In this document: positions 47,606 through 60,300 of the stretch, one piece after another
Layout of the letters: each line of letters opens with the position of its first letter
Numbering within the stretch: position 1 is the stretch's first letter
Origin: Ascidia mentula
Lineage: Eukaryota > Chordata > Ascidiacea > Phlebobranchia > Ascidiidae
DNA length: 64,000 nt
Reading direction: 5' to 3'
Assembly: GCA_947561715.1 (NCBI GenBank)
Contig: OX387201.1
Location: 9,252,001-9,316,000, forward strand
The notes under the pieces: model-generated
What the model was told of the DNA's origin: nothing
The model's input: the letters and a program-made list of their open reading frames with translations, nothing else
Databases searched by the model: none
Program-made: the position numbers and the translations under genes

Positions 47606-48813
47606 ATGTCCAAACTACTGTTTGCAGTGCTTGTTATCATTGCGACCACGCATTCCACGCAATGCCAAAGTTAAAAAGAAGAACTTTTGGTATGCAAACA
47701 TGCCAGCTCAGTGTTCGAGCCATCAGCTACGCGCAATGGACCACCTTTGCATGGAAGACCTGGCAAAAGGGGCCCATCTGGTATCAGGGGGCCAAAAGGC
47801 GCCGTGGGGCCAAGGGGGCCTCCAGGCGTGCAAGATAATCTACGGATCGAAACGATCGAAAATAGTCTGGAAACTTTGTCAGGTTACCTCCTTTTAAAAA
47901 TAACATTGTTGTAAAAACAATGACAGGTAATTTGGAAACTTGTACGTTCATATTTCAGGCCCTGTATGGAAGCCGCTTTTGAGGCAGTATCACATCAGCA
48001 CCAACCTAACCTCGTGGCAAAACGCTAGACGGTATTGTCAGTCGATAGGTGGAGATCTGATCACTAGCGGAATGAGAGATCCACACACACGGAGGTGGGA
48101 ATGACCTTTAATGGAAAAGTTTGTGCAGGATTTATCACAGCAATACGATTGTTATTTTTCGCTGCATTTTCCTACGACAATAATATTACAAAGCTTATGT
48201 ATTTTATAAGTAAATGCACATACAAAAAGAATGTTAAACCTATTATAACTTGCTAGTTAGTAGCAAGTTGGCAATGCAAAAAAAAACGTTTCAAACACTA
48301 ATACTGCGCTCATCATTAATACAAAACAGTAATTGCTTGCGCAGGCCACGCCCAGCAGTGAGCAAGCAAAATGCGTGGTCACTGCTGGATAATAGCTTGC
48401 ACAATCAGTTACTGTTTTGCAATGACGATGAACGCAGTATTAGTGTTTGTGTTTAATTACGACACTGCTATAGCAAGTTATTAGCTTTGGCATTCCTTTC
48501 AAAAGTTATGCTCGTATTTTTCCATGCCCTAATTGGGACATTTTGTAGAGACATATTAAAACGTCTACTAAAACCGTTCAATTCCAATTGCTGGATCGGT
48601 CTCAGTGACTTGGAGAGTGAAGGGAGCTTTGTGTGGGTCGACGGCGTTCCGGCAAATGGGGAGAACACGAACTTCTGTGCAAATGAACCCAACAATATTG
48701 GTGGTGGTTCAAATGTGGATTGTGCCACGGTCGGACCTTACTGTGGTTATAAGATGGACGATTATTCGTGCGAGACAGAGCTACGGGCTATGTGTGAGAA
48801 GCTGGTGCTTTAA
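47606..48813 (+). pseudogene. Type 2 collectin with early nonsense codon
   Basis: Exons 47606-47882, 47959-48094 and 48549-48813 match the 43977 gene exon for exon, and all splice sites remain. Codon 23 is TAA (47672-47674) where the sister gene has CAA, just after the signal peptide. No downstream in-frame Met would restore secretion. The CTLD keeps [13 protein letters not shown] and the cysteines but has SNCWIGL (Phe to Cys) and SCETELRAMC in place of [10 protein letters not shown]. This is a recent loss, or a null allele of the sequenced individual. Confidence 0.75.
48291..48449. mobile_element. Palindromic MITE in lectin intron, copy 4
   Basis: Fourth copy of the foldback, again in intron 2 of a type 2 lectin. 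One mismatch in the left arm (TGCGCTCAT) breaks an otherwise perfect outer pairing. Confidence 0.72.
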
Positions 48814-50572
48814 TGTAGTGTTTAAAACGAAAAACAAAACATGGGACACACCGGGATTTGAACCCAGGATATTTTTTGGACTTCACCGGGATTCGAATTC
48901 AGGATATCCTGGCGACAAATCCCATTCCCTTTTTTCTTGGTATATGGGTCGGAAGACATGTACAGATCTTTAATGTTCACTGACGGAAATTAAGCTGTGG
49001 TAAAAATTCAAGTTTACCTTTTGAAAATGAACTACAAAGTAAATGATAATAATTGTGGAGCAAATTATGGGCACTTTGTGAAAGACTTGCCTCGTGAATT
49101 GTACATTGCAAATAAGTTGAAAGTAAAGTTTGTATAACATAGTATTGTCACACATCTTGCTTTTGCATTATGTCCAAAAGTTTTTCCACCTTAATCATTT
49201 CATTGATCATGTGTACAACTAAATAAATAATGTCAACGTTTTTGGATCGTTGTTTTTACTGGATAGTTTTACTGTTAACTGCATTGGATTTCTTGAGAAA
49301 AAAAGTATTTTTCAGTTGAGATTAATTCTACAACTACATCAGGTGTTTTCTGGGGGCAACAAAAACATCACTTTAACGTTTTTCAACTATATACCAGCGT
49401 TACGTTCGAAACTCAGCAATCACGTTGTATGTTTATTGCATAGTCAAGGCCTTCAGAAATACAAAATCATTTGAGTTATTCGTGCCAGTCACAACTTCCG
49501 TCATCTTGCCTAACAGTATGAAGAGTAGCCCAAAGTTAACTACACAGGCCTTAATAACAATTCCGCGTTGTAAGATAAACCTTTTTACTGGTTTCGCTAT
49601 ATATATTGTGTTGCATCGAAAAAGGAATAAAATTTGTTATTCATTACATAATGTTACATTCCGTACGTTTTTCGAGTGTTGAGTTGTGTACTTTTTGCGC
49701 TAAACGAGTGTGCATCAAGTTTAGAATTGATAATTAGTGTTCGCATGTATTGTTTGGGGGGATTCGATGCGGATGATTGCTATTTTTATTCAAAAAAAGA
49801 ATCAAGTTTGCACAAAATTATCTACCACACGATGTCAGTGTTGAGCCGAAATACCAGCATCTTTCAAGGACGCAATTTTCGTAAAATGCTCTTGATTTTG
49901 AAAACTTGTTGTATGCTTTGATCATTTATTCAGGAAACGTGGGTCCAAAACCTTAAAAGGACACAATGTGGTAATTACAGCAAGCGATTAAACAAACTCC
50001 CTCGGGGAGGCTTTCCGAAATCAAGCACAACACCCGAGGGTACCAAATTGATCGCACTTTACAAGTCGTTCGTCGATAAATAGGAAAAGGAAAATTAAGG
50101 CTTCTGGGTTTAAGATTTGTCCGTCAGATTGAAAATGAAATTTGGAGTGAAAGAAAAACAATATTTTTTCAACAAATTTTTCAACGTATTAATTTATTTT
50201 TTTTTGACCTACGAAAACCTGACCACAACTGTTCTTATCTGCCCCATACATTTTGTTGTTGCTGCAATTTTTAATCTCAAGTAAGGTTTAAATCACAAAG
50301 GACAAATTTGTTTGCGTAATCACAAGCGATACAGAAACACACAAGCCAAAAGTTGTTTTGCTTAAGAAAACAAAATAAACAAGATAGAGCAGTTTATTAT
50401 CGCCTTGGGTGTTGTTGATCTGTTTTTGCGCCCATTAAACTTCACTTCTGCCTACATTGTATAAAACAGTAAAGCAAAAAAGTTTAATTCCAGAATTGCA
50501 GTAGAAAAGATGGATTCCACAATTTCAACTTCACCAACATCCAGGTTTCTCTGTGTTTAATGTCGGTGCAAA
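48814..50572. repeat. 3' flank of the last lectin, duplicated block
   Basis: A SINE-like repeat at about 48839-48960 repeats the one at 45.2 kb. The stretch 49.16-49.3 kb also matches the flanks at 33.4 and 38.5 kb, so it was lost from the 45-kb copy. 49.58-50.02 kb repeats 45.57-46.0 kb; about 400 bp of unshared sequence then precede the region matching 46.0-46.3 kb. No gene seen. Confidence 0.55.
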
Positions 50573-50968
50573 TCAGAGCAGAATATTTGGAACACTTCGT
50601 CGCATAAAGAGGGCACACCTCGATCCGGTTTTACAACAAGGCTTTTCCCCTTCATCGTAGAACGGGAAGGAATTAGAACGGTCGCTTCCTACGCCGTGAA
50701 AGACGTTACAATACGCCCGAATAAAGTGCTGCCGTCCGGCGGGAGACGCTTGGAGTGAAAAAACAATGCGCTCAATGTAAACACATGCTTTTCCTTTTTT
50801 CGCCACCGACATTCTCCGAGGTGCAGGCGGCCGAGCGATGTAGGGCACCAAGTACTTGTTGCAGAGCTGTGAATTGCGCAGAGTGGCGAACGTTAGCTCG
50901 TCGGTCAGTCTAAAACCAGTTGGAAAGTTGCTCGGTGCAGTGCAAATTCCAACGCTCTTGTCGGTCAT
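50573..50968 (-). CDS. Unrecognised ORF, possible first exon
   Basis: Open frame from MTDKSVGICTAPSNF to NILL, 131 aa, or 141 aa from an upstream Met at 50998. It is richer in GC than its surroundings and contains IARPPAPRRMSVAKK and a compact stretch YIERIVFSLQASPAG...YCNVFHGVGSD. I recognise no family. It lies 390 bp upstream of, and divergent from, the SLCO gene, as a first exon served by a shared promoter would. A truncated near-copy lies at 46.1-46.3 kb in the lectin cluster. The frames of the two copies differ beyond FYDE, so the coding part may end by splicing near there. Confidence 0.4.
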   Translation of the reverse strand: MTDKSVGICTAPSNFPTGFRLTDELTFATLRNSQLCNKYLVPYIARPPAPRRMSVAKKGKACVYIERIVFSLQASPAGRQHFIRAYCNVFHGVGSDRSNSFPFYDEGEKPCCKTGSRCALFMRRSVPNILL

Positions 50969-50998
50969 GCTATCATGCGAGTGAAGTAATATCCGCAA

Positions 50999-51357
50999 TT
51001 GGAATTAAGTTTTGAAGCTTTTTGCATACAGTGATCAACGGCAGTGGGCTATATCGAGTAATAACAAATAAAGAGAATGTTGGTGGTGGCGTGATGACGT
51101 CATCGTAATTCACTTTCTGTCATAAATTGCTGAGAAGAAATTTTCTTGTCATGTGTTATAGTTTACACTTTTCGACAAGGCAAGCTTTGAGTTTGTTAAA
51201 GCAAATAACACACGTAAAGGATATAAACCTAACGGTGTTCGGCGAAAACGAACGACATGCATAATTCAAAGCAACGCTTAATCATTCGTGTTGTTGGTGT
51301 GGTACGCAGAACTCTGCAACAACGTACAGGCAGGTCACCAAAATAGTCATTACCGAG
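50999..51357. promoter_or_regulatory. Likely divergent promoter region for the ORF and SLCO
   Basis: Short gap between a minus-strand open frame and the SLCO initiator ATG. No TATA box stands out. Contains GGTGGTGGCGTGATGACGTCATCG near 51082-51105, with the palindrome GATGACGTCATC, a CRE/ATF-type site in consensus form. Confidence 0.45.
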
Positions 51358-54300
51358 ATGGCTGCTGGCAAAAAAGTAGAACCGAATTTTGGGGTTGTAA
51401 ATTCCTGCCCGGAACCCCAAGAAGTCGCCGAATTGTTGACGGGAAAGGAAACTGAGGAGTCCGAGATAACGAGGGATTTACGCAAATGTGGTAAATGCAA
51501 AAGGAAGCCAGATAAATGGGAGTTTAAGGAAAGATCGCAGGAGAAAACGGCGTTGTTCCTCAGAGTACGGACTTTCGTCGCTTGTCTATCCCTCCTTCAG
51601 TTGGTCCAAGTTATGGGAAGTGGGTGAGTAGGTTAATGTAATGGAAGGGGTCGGTGTGGTTTGTGCTCTTTCAAAACTTGCGCCGTATATGTGGGGACAT
51701 GAGCTGTTTTAAAATAAAATCAACAATCTTTTAGTTTTGAACGTCGAGATAATCATAACACGAAAACCGATTCCGTTTTGATTTTATGATCTATAAAAGA
51801 AGGCGTGAAAAGCCACAACTTGTAACCGGAATTTAAACAGCCCGAACTTGTCTCTTTGCAGTTACAGCAAAAGTGCACTGACATCAATTGAACGGCGATA
51901 TCGCCTATCGACGTTTTCTATCGGGGTTCTCCAAAGCTGTTTTCACATCGGAAATCTCAGCGTTATCCTCTTTGTGAGCTACTATGGATCCAAATGGCAC
52001 AGGTATTTTGAGGATGATATGCCTACATACAATCATTCTGCCATCCCCTGATGGTGAAGCCTGAAAATTATTTCACCCAATTCTTATACTATTAGTAAAC
52101 AAAAGTTTGTACGGTTTATAATTCCTAAAATACATCAACATTTACACGATTGAAGAAGTTGGCATTGAAAGAACTCGACACGTTGTAAAATTTGCGCATT
52201 GGCCAATATGCTACGAAGCATTGTAGTTACTTTTCATAATCTCAGTTAAGGGTAAGGTGAATTGCATGGGCCTTGAGCAACGCCAATAGGTTGCGGTTTG
52301 CCTTTCATGCATTATGTATCAAGTAAATGGGTCCGTGCACTGGTGACCTAATAGTGCGCAAAACGCGACATTTTAATTTAACTCTGTTTCAAATCTTTTC
52401 ATTAGCCGGGGGTTATGAAAAAAAATATAATTTTTCTTCTGTTGCGAATGGTTTGCTTGCTTCGACAACGTAATAAACACGGGTCGTGTTAGCGTCAATG
52501 AATTATCGTAACTGTGTTACGTAACAATTTCAATGTAATATTGTCCCAAAGGTATTTAGTCGCTTATAAATATTTAAAATCCCCGAATATGCTTTGCATC
52601 AGAAACGTTCCAGTGTGTATATTTCACTCTCCATATCGAAAAGATTGATTAGTTTTTCAATTTAACAAAGGTTAAAGTTTTCCAAACTAGCATAATCGAT
52701 TCTTTGTGCTAATTTTTTGTAACGTGTATAAACCGTCAATATCCAAGCTGTAGGAACGGCGCCATTGTTCAAGGAAAATTGATTTTCTAAAGTTGTTTTT
52801 GACATAAAATGCAAACCTCCTTTCCTCCTATAATTATTAAATTAAAGTTGATTTTGTTCGATTTTTTAATACACAATATTTCAATTCATACACTTGTTAT
52901 GACTTAAAACTCACGCCGTTTAAAGAAGGGGATAAAGGAAGAGTAGGCAAAGTAAAATTAAAGAACGTAGTTTAACTTTTTAATGTTCCGCAGACCTCGA
53001 GCAATCGCCATCGGATCGCTGCTGATGGCTGCATCTAGCCTAATCTCATGCATGCCGCAGTTCGTGGGAGATCGATACAATGTCGAGAGTCCTAACTTGC
53101 GAAGCGGGCTTATTTCTGGGAAAGTCATGCTTGTCAACATGCCCTCCCAGCAGCAAGAAACACACGGCAGCACATCGCAACTTGCAACGCGAACCTCAAA
53201 TATCTCGCCGCGACATGAGGCCGCTGTGATGGTGGTCAGCAACGTCTCAGCTTACCTGAATAGCAACGACAGCTCCTTGCTCTCCGGCCTGCAGCACATT
53301 GCCAATTACACCGACGTGGAAGAACTTCTACGAACTTTGCATATGTGGTCGAAGGAAGTTCGCGTCGCGCGGGACGGCGAGGAGACGGAATTTGTTATGC
53401 CGGGCGGACAAACGCAGTTTCGCCTTGCACGGTCGCGAGTCACTGAACTGGACGAAAAACAACTTAGGTTGCAAACTGAAGTCTCTGGTATATCAGAGAA
53501 ACAACTGTCGGTAGTGTTGTCCAACGCTACTGGACATCAGCTATGCAAGCCTGCGTCGATTGGCAAAGACGATTGGGCGGCAATTTCGGCGCTCCGGGAA
53601 GCTGAACATGTCAAAGGAAAAAACTCAGGAGACGATTCGTTTCTGTACGTCTTTATAGCAGTGGGCAGCGTACTAAAGGGCATGGGTCATTCGCCCCTTC
53701 ACCCGCTTGGCATGTCCTTCATCGACGATTATGCGTCCGGCAGCAATTCGGCGGTCTACATCGGTAAGTTCGATTCAGGGTATAAGCCAGAAGGGTGGAA
53801 ATTTCGGCGGTCTTTTGCATCAGACTGCGGTTGCCTGAGCGCCGTCGCTCAAAAAAAATTGTTGTGAAAACGCAACCGCAAAATGCAGCTTACCGTCATT
53901 TCGGTGTTGTGCCCGACCGCCAAAACTTGACTTACGATGACGCCTTTATCCCAACTCGGCGATATTCAGAATTCACGCGCATATATAAGATGTTATAGCG
54001 TCGTGTGTGGTTCAGCGCTAACAAACAACTCGGTATTTATACTGTTATCGATGAACTCGAATTACCGATGAAAAAAAGTTTAATCTAAACCTAATTCTCG
54101 TCGTATCGATTATTTCTTCAAGTTGTTGAATCTCAAGAACAGCAGGAACTTAAGGAATAATCACTTCAAAAACTTAAAAGAGTTATTATTTCTGCAGGGG
54201 TTGTCTCAGCTCTGTCACTGCTCGGACCAGCATTCGGTTTTATCCTCGGCTCGCTTACCACAAATATCTGGGTGGACAGTGGGTGGGTGAACACCACAGA

Positions 54301-57300
54301 AATATCCGTCGTTCCACAGGACTCGGTATGGGTCGGGGCTTGGTGGATGGGTTACCTCATCACTGGTGTTTTGCTTGTTATCGCAACCATTCCTTTCTGC
54401 GCGTTTCCCAGGTGAGGATGTGAAATGCTGGCAAAAAATGACTACCGTGATGTTAACTTGGTCACTAAATTCGGTACAGGTAAAAGGGAGTTTTAGAATT
54501 TCACAGTGGAAACAAACTGGGAAAATATAAGCCTGTCTATTTTTAAGTGACTAACGTAATATTTTTTAAATCGTCCGCCAAGTCTTGGAAAATTGTAGCT
54601 ACACATTTTTTGGCGTTTTCAAACCCCTGTACACACAAACTCCTCTCAACCACATACTTTTATGACTTCACAAGTTTAAACATTGTGTTTAATAAGCGAT
54701 TTCTTGATTTGCAGGGTCATAACCAGAGAGCAAGAAGGCGCCGGCGAGTGTGAAGCACCTTGTGTGTCTTGCATTAAAGTATATTTCTCTGATAACGACG
54801 ACTCTGAAATCTCGGATACCCCAAAGGAGTCAACAGCAGACGAGGAATACGAAGAAACAGCTTCCACTGGCGAAGAGGATCTTCCCCATCGTAACGACGA
54901 ACTGATTCGGACAGAAAACACCTCGCGAAGTATGGACTTCTTTACAACGCAATATAAAAACCAGGAACAAGATAGATTTGCTTTGTACTCGGAAGTGTTA
55001 AGCAAGGAAAACGAAAGGGTAGCTTGTCGCTTGGATAAGACCACAATAGCAAGACCAACGGGAGAAGAACAACGCGTGGCTCCAGGTCAACGCCGTTTCC
55101 GCAGGTCCGCATCTGCCCCTGCCATCAACGTAAGCAACAAGTGTCGAACATCCAGAGCCTTCAGCATTCATCATACAGAGTGCATTCTTAACAAAGGCGT
55201 GTGGGAACGTACTGTAGGAGCAATGAACAACTCACCAAGCACAGCCTCGTTAAAAGGTATCTCAATAACGATAGTGTATCAGCGTAAACACTGAAAGATC
55301 TTTGGTTTACGATAAGTTAGCCATACAACTGTCGCCCTCCGATCGTTTCAAGTGCGGAAAAACTATTTTTTTTTGTCACACTTCTATATTTCTAATACAT
55401 GTGTCATTGGCTTTATATAGCACCTTCTATTTGTCTGTTGTACACATTCTTAAATAATTTTTTGTAACATACCGCTGTTGCCCACTACAAACAATTAAAG
55501 CATTGTTTGATGCCAGTGTAAATGTTGTTAATTTATGCAAATGTAACAAATGTAACCGAAGCATGTTGGGTCTCTATGTAGCAACGTGTGGCTTCGAGAA
55601 AAAAAGAGACGAAACGATTCAGGCCCGAAAAACGCCCGTGGGGATCAGGGCGACATTGAAAATGAAACAACATTAAACCCAGCATTGCAGCTTGGCACGT
55701 GCGCTTAACCGTAGGGAGAAACGCTTATCCTCGCTGACGCGTCATGCAATTACATTCGGCTGATACAGCAAAACCGCGAGGTCCCTGTGAGCCGTCCAAG
55801 ACTTCCAACGTCACGCAGCCTAATGTTTACTTGTTCCTTAGATTTCGCTTTTACGATGAAGGGGCTCCTACGGGATCCCGTCTTTATCTCCATCACCCTC
55901 GGCTTCGTAAGTCTCACCAGCTTTCTCGCCGCATCTATCACATATGCATCTAAATACATGGAAACGCAATTCGACCTCTCGGCATCCCGAGCCAACTTAT
56001 TAAACGGTGAGTAAATACCTTTGGCCTTGAAAAACACTGCATTCAAGGTATGCTTGGTTACGGAAGACTGTAATTACAGCATCAACGTATTTTAAAAAAG
56101 CGTCTGATCTTTCGCAGTTTTTGTAACACGGGTTGCAGATTTTTTTAGCATTTAGCACCGCGTATTAAGTAATTAACTGATTTGGAAAGTCGCAAGGTAA
56201 AAAATTTCTTATGGCCTTGGGGTGAGCTAAATACCTAATTTACACCAGATTTGAAAACAAATAACTTTGTCACGTTTCGGAAAGAATCGGGGCTATACGT
56301 TTGGTTCCATTCCAAATTACTGACTCGCCCGTGGTGGTAAAAACTTCCTTCGCGTTAACGTAAGCCAAGTTGCAACGAAGACAAATGATCGCTTACCAAG
56401 ATTTCAAACAACAACTGGCAGCGCTTGCAGGCATTTAATACACGCAAATCGATGCAAACAGATTTAAACCGACCTCACTATATGTCACCCACTGCTTTCA
56501 GACGCAGATTACGCACAGAAACTTCGACCGCTATGTGAGTTCATGTTTAAATCCGGAGGCTTAACGGATTATTTCTAGAGAAATTTGAGTATTATGTGTG
56601 CGGAGAGGACATTGAACTGCTTGCCAAGTACACGTAGTTGAACTTGTGTACTTAAAACTGTCGTCCGTATTTACATTTTTTGCTGTCACCCTGGTGTAAA
56701 TAATATATCATTTGTTTTAAAATCAATTAAACGAGCCGCTAATAGTAAAGCACAAGCTACAGGGGGGATTTAAAAAATGGAAACACTTATATTCGTAAAA
56801 ATATACATATGCGGCATTCGTGAGTTAAGACATTAAATCTGGCGAAAACATGTCGTATTTACAAACAACGAGGTTTTCCACTTACAAAAGCACTAATAAG
56901 ATGCGTCTTTATGTCAGTATTAGTGCCGTGCTGTTCGCTTCCAATTAACCGCAGGTAAATAGAGAATGAACCGCGTAACGATGTGGCGAATGCGTTATGA
57001 TTAACGACACCGCGGCTTTCTCAAATTAGATCAATGGTGGCATGCTGCCGGCCAGCTGAGGATTAGCTGCTATTTGTCACACTTGTAATTGACGCACACT
57101 CGAATGGCCACAGCGTAATGTTGCTGCGCCGGTGCAACTGTGACACGTCTTATCTCCCGGCCGACGCCTGCAAAGCATCAGGGCTCGGAGACACGCGAAA
57201 CCCCATCATCCACTTGCTCGTTTCCTAACAAGAATTTGTTCACTTCAGGCTGCGTCAATTTACCCATGGCTGTGGTGGGCAACATCCTTGGCGGTTGGAT

Positions 57301-60300
57301 CATCCGGAGGCGAAACCTGACCGTGAAAAGGACCCTGAACGTCGTCCTCCTGGCGCTTCTGATGACGTCAGTGGCGGTTGCGATTCTGGTCTTCCTTGGT
57401 TGCCAGGAAACGGAGATGGTCGGACTGCGCGATACGGCGCCGTAAGTTGTTGTCGTTTTCGTTGTAACGCGTTTTCAGTAAACGGCGATTGGAGGGAGGT
57501 TTCCACTGTCTGTTGTGACGACGTGTTTACGTGTTACATAAAGAATTCATTCGATTTGGGATGCTCGCGAGACAACTCAAGTGCGAAGTTGTGGTGGGTT
57601 TAAACAGGAGTAAACAATGGCCGGCATAATTTCAGGAGGTAAACTGTGGGCAAACATACCACGCCGTCAAGTCTACTCCCGTTCGATGGCTTTTATGTTC
57701 ACTTTAGGATCTTAACACAATGGTCAGAGCTATCCAATTGCTAAAACGTCTTAAATAATTTTCATTTATGAAAAAAAAACATTATCCTGCATGAAATCCA
57801 AGATAAACCATGACCGACGTTCACAGCTCAGCATCAGTCAAAGTATCAGCCAAGATACTTCAAGTAACATTTGTTTGGTATTTCAGATCCTCATGCATAG
57901 GATCGTGCGCATGCTCAGAAGCCTACAACCCTGTATGCGACCTGACGTCCAATATCACTTATCGGTCAGCATGTCATGCAGGTTGCACGAAAACTCGGTG
58001 GCAGGATGGAATCCAGGTGGGTCGTGATTGAAAGCAGTGTAAATTTCTGTGAAGTTGGGCAGGAAGATACAGTTGCCGGTGGATTATACGCGAACGAGAG
58101 GTCATTTGTTTTCAGACGTCAAAGCGCAGCGTTGAAATCCGGTGCCCGCGCGTGGCCACTTTTGGATAAGTTAATGCTCCAAAGCCGCTTAAGCTCCGGC
58201 GATCGGCGGCCAATCCCGCGTTTGTTGAAATTGCAGATCGATGACTGGATACAAACCGACGACAATAATAATCGATTATTTCCGATTTCTTCCCAGCTCT
58301 TCGACGGGTGTCGCTGTTCGGTACAGGGGGACGACATATTGGGTCAAATGGCAGAGGGTGAAATTGGTGAAATGACCATTCGGGCGGGCGCCTGTCCACA
58401 ACAGAGCTGCTGGCAGCGGTTGGCCATCTTCGTGGCAATGATGGGAACTGCAAGCATGACAGCAGGAATTTCGTCCACTCCATCAACTCTCACAATCTTG
58501 AAAGTGGTGCCGCCTTCCGATAAGGTTAATTAATGTGCAGTGTTTTTTGGCTCGCCTTACGCTCTGGAACCCTTTGGCAGGCGTCGCAGTGGCTGCTCGC
58601 TCGGAAATATATCCTCTAGCCTGGGCCCAGTTTGGCTCGAGAACGACCTTGGCTACATGTGCAACATGTTCGCGTGTAACCGAAAAACACTTTGGCCGTT
58701 TATAGGCAGTTTGTGCTGCTAACAAATCCAAGTTAAAAACCTAAATTGTTTGTCTCAAACTTGCGAATAAAGTAAAATCGGTTAAGCCAAACCAAGTTGT
58801 CGATACTATACGTTGTTTACATTCGTTAAATTAAATTTTTTAATGATATTTATGTAATGCATAATATTTCAGAGAATCAAGCAGACCAATATATGCAACC
58901 TTTACAAGACACAGATCGTTTTTAATTAAAAATTGCCAACAGTCCGAAACAAAACAGACGAGCGTTGACGAAAGTTGCTGCAAATCCACCTCACTGACTC
59001 CGGGGTATTTTTTGCAGGCCTTCGCTATCGGCATCGTGTTCGTTTTTACTCGAGTTCTGGCCTGGATCCCGGCTCCCGTTTACGTGGGTTCAGCCATCGA
59101 TACAGCGTGCTTGTTGTGGATCAACTCAACGCAAGACTCCTTGACGGCATCTCCTCGCCACCATTGCGAGGTAATTGCAGGATAAAAGCGGCTCGTTGTC
59201 CATTCAAGATAATTTTATAAGTTGCCAGTACGCCGAATGCGATTAGTTTTTCGCCCCCAAAGGCTCGAACCACGGTTTTTCACCCAATGTCAACGGGTTA
59301 ATCTGTTTGTTTAGAGTTCGCTGGCTTGGAAGGTGGTTCAAAAAGCGCCGCACATTAGAGTAAGGAAGGCGCATAAAGCAGCAAAGATGATAATTCGTTT
59401 TTGAAACTGATCGCCCCTATACGTTTGCAAACTTCTTCGCAACACTTTTTAAAAAACCCACAGGCTATTTTAATGTTAAAACCTTAAGCCCTTAATTAAA
59501 GCAGCGCTGCCTGCAAAAACAAAACGGACGTAGCCAACGTTCGACTTGCTTCAATGGCCATTTTACCCCAATTTTGGCCACTTTAGCCAGACGGTTGGCA
59601 GCCATTGAGAAACGCTTCGTCGACCACCGGAATGAATTTTAGTATCTTCCGCGTTTTGCCCAGAGCATTTTACTCGGGTTTTCCGAGCTTATCTAAGAAA
59701 ATCGAACCTGTCTTACCTTCCAATGTTCACGCTTACTTTCCCCCTGGAAAGGTTGACGCGGGAAACAGGAGTCCATTGGTCAGGACAAATCCTTCTGAGC
59801 TGATTAGGGACACGCGATACCGTAAAGGGGAAGTTAGAATTGCAACGACGACGCCTCAGCACCTCGCTTGCCTTTGTAGTAGGCGTAAACAACCCAGCGA
59901 CCTGAGCGCCGTGGGAGGGTTTATACGCGCCGGGGGCAAACATCACCCGCAGGTTTAAAGTTAGAAAGGTACTGCAAACTACCCTTTCCGAAAACAGGTG
60001 TCTTGTATCTGCCCCGTGACAGTTATTTAGTGCCGCACGCACGTCAACAGTGCTTCACGTAAACACACTGTACAATTTAATGGTGCTCCCTTCGCATGTC
60101 TGTCATGATGTCGCCGGTTGGGAAAGTTTGGGATACCAAGAATCGTTATTAAATTTCTGTTAATAGATTGTGGGAATCGTTCCCCATTCTATTGCAATCG
60201 CCGCAACGATTTCCACCACTGATGGCCTACTGCATAGAAACGTTTAAATCCAGGTTAAAATCTGTCAGCTTTCTTAATTCGACAAATACTTCAAAACGCA

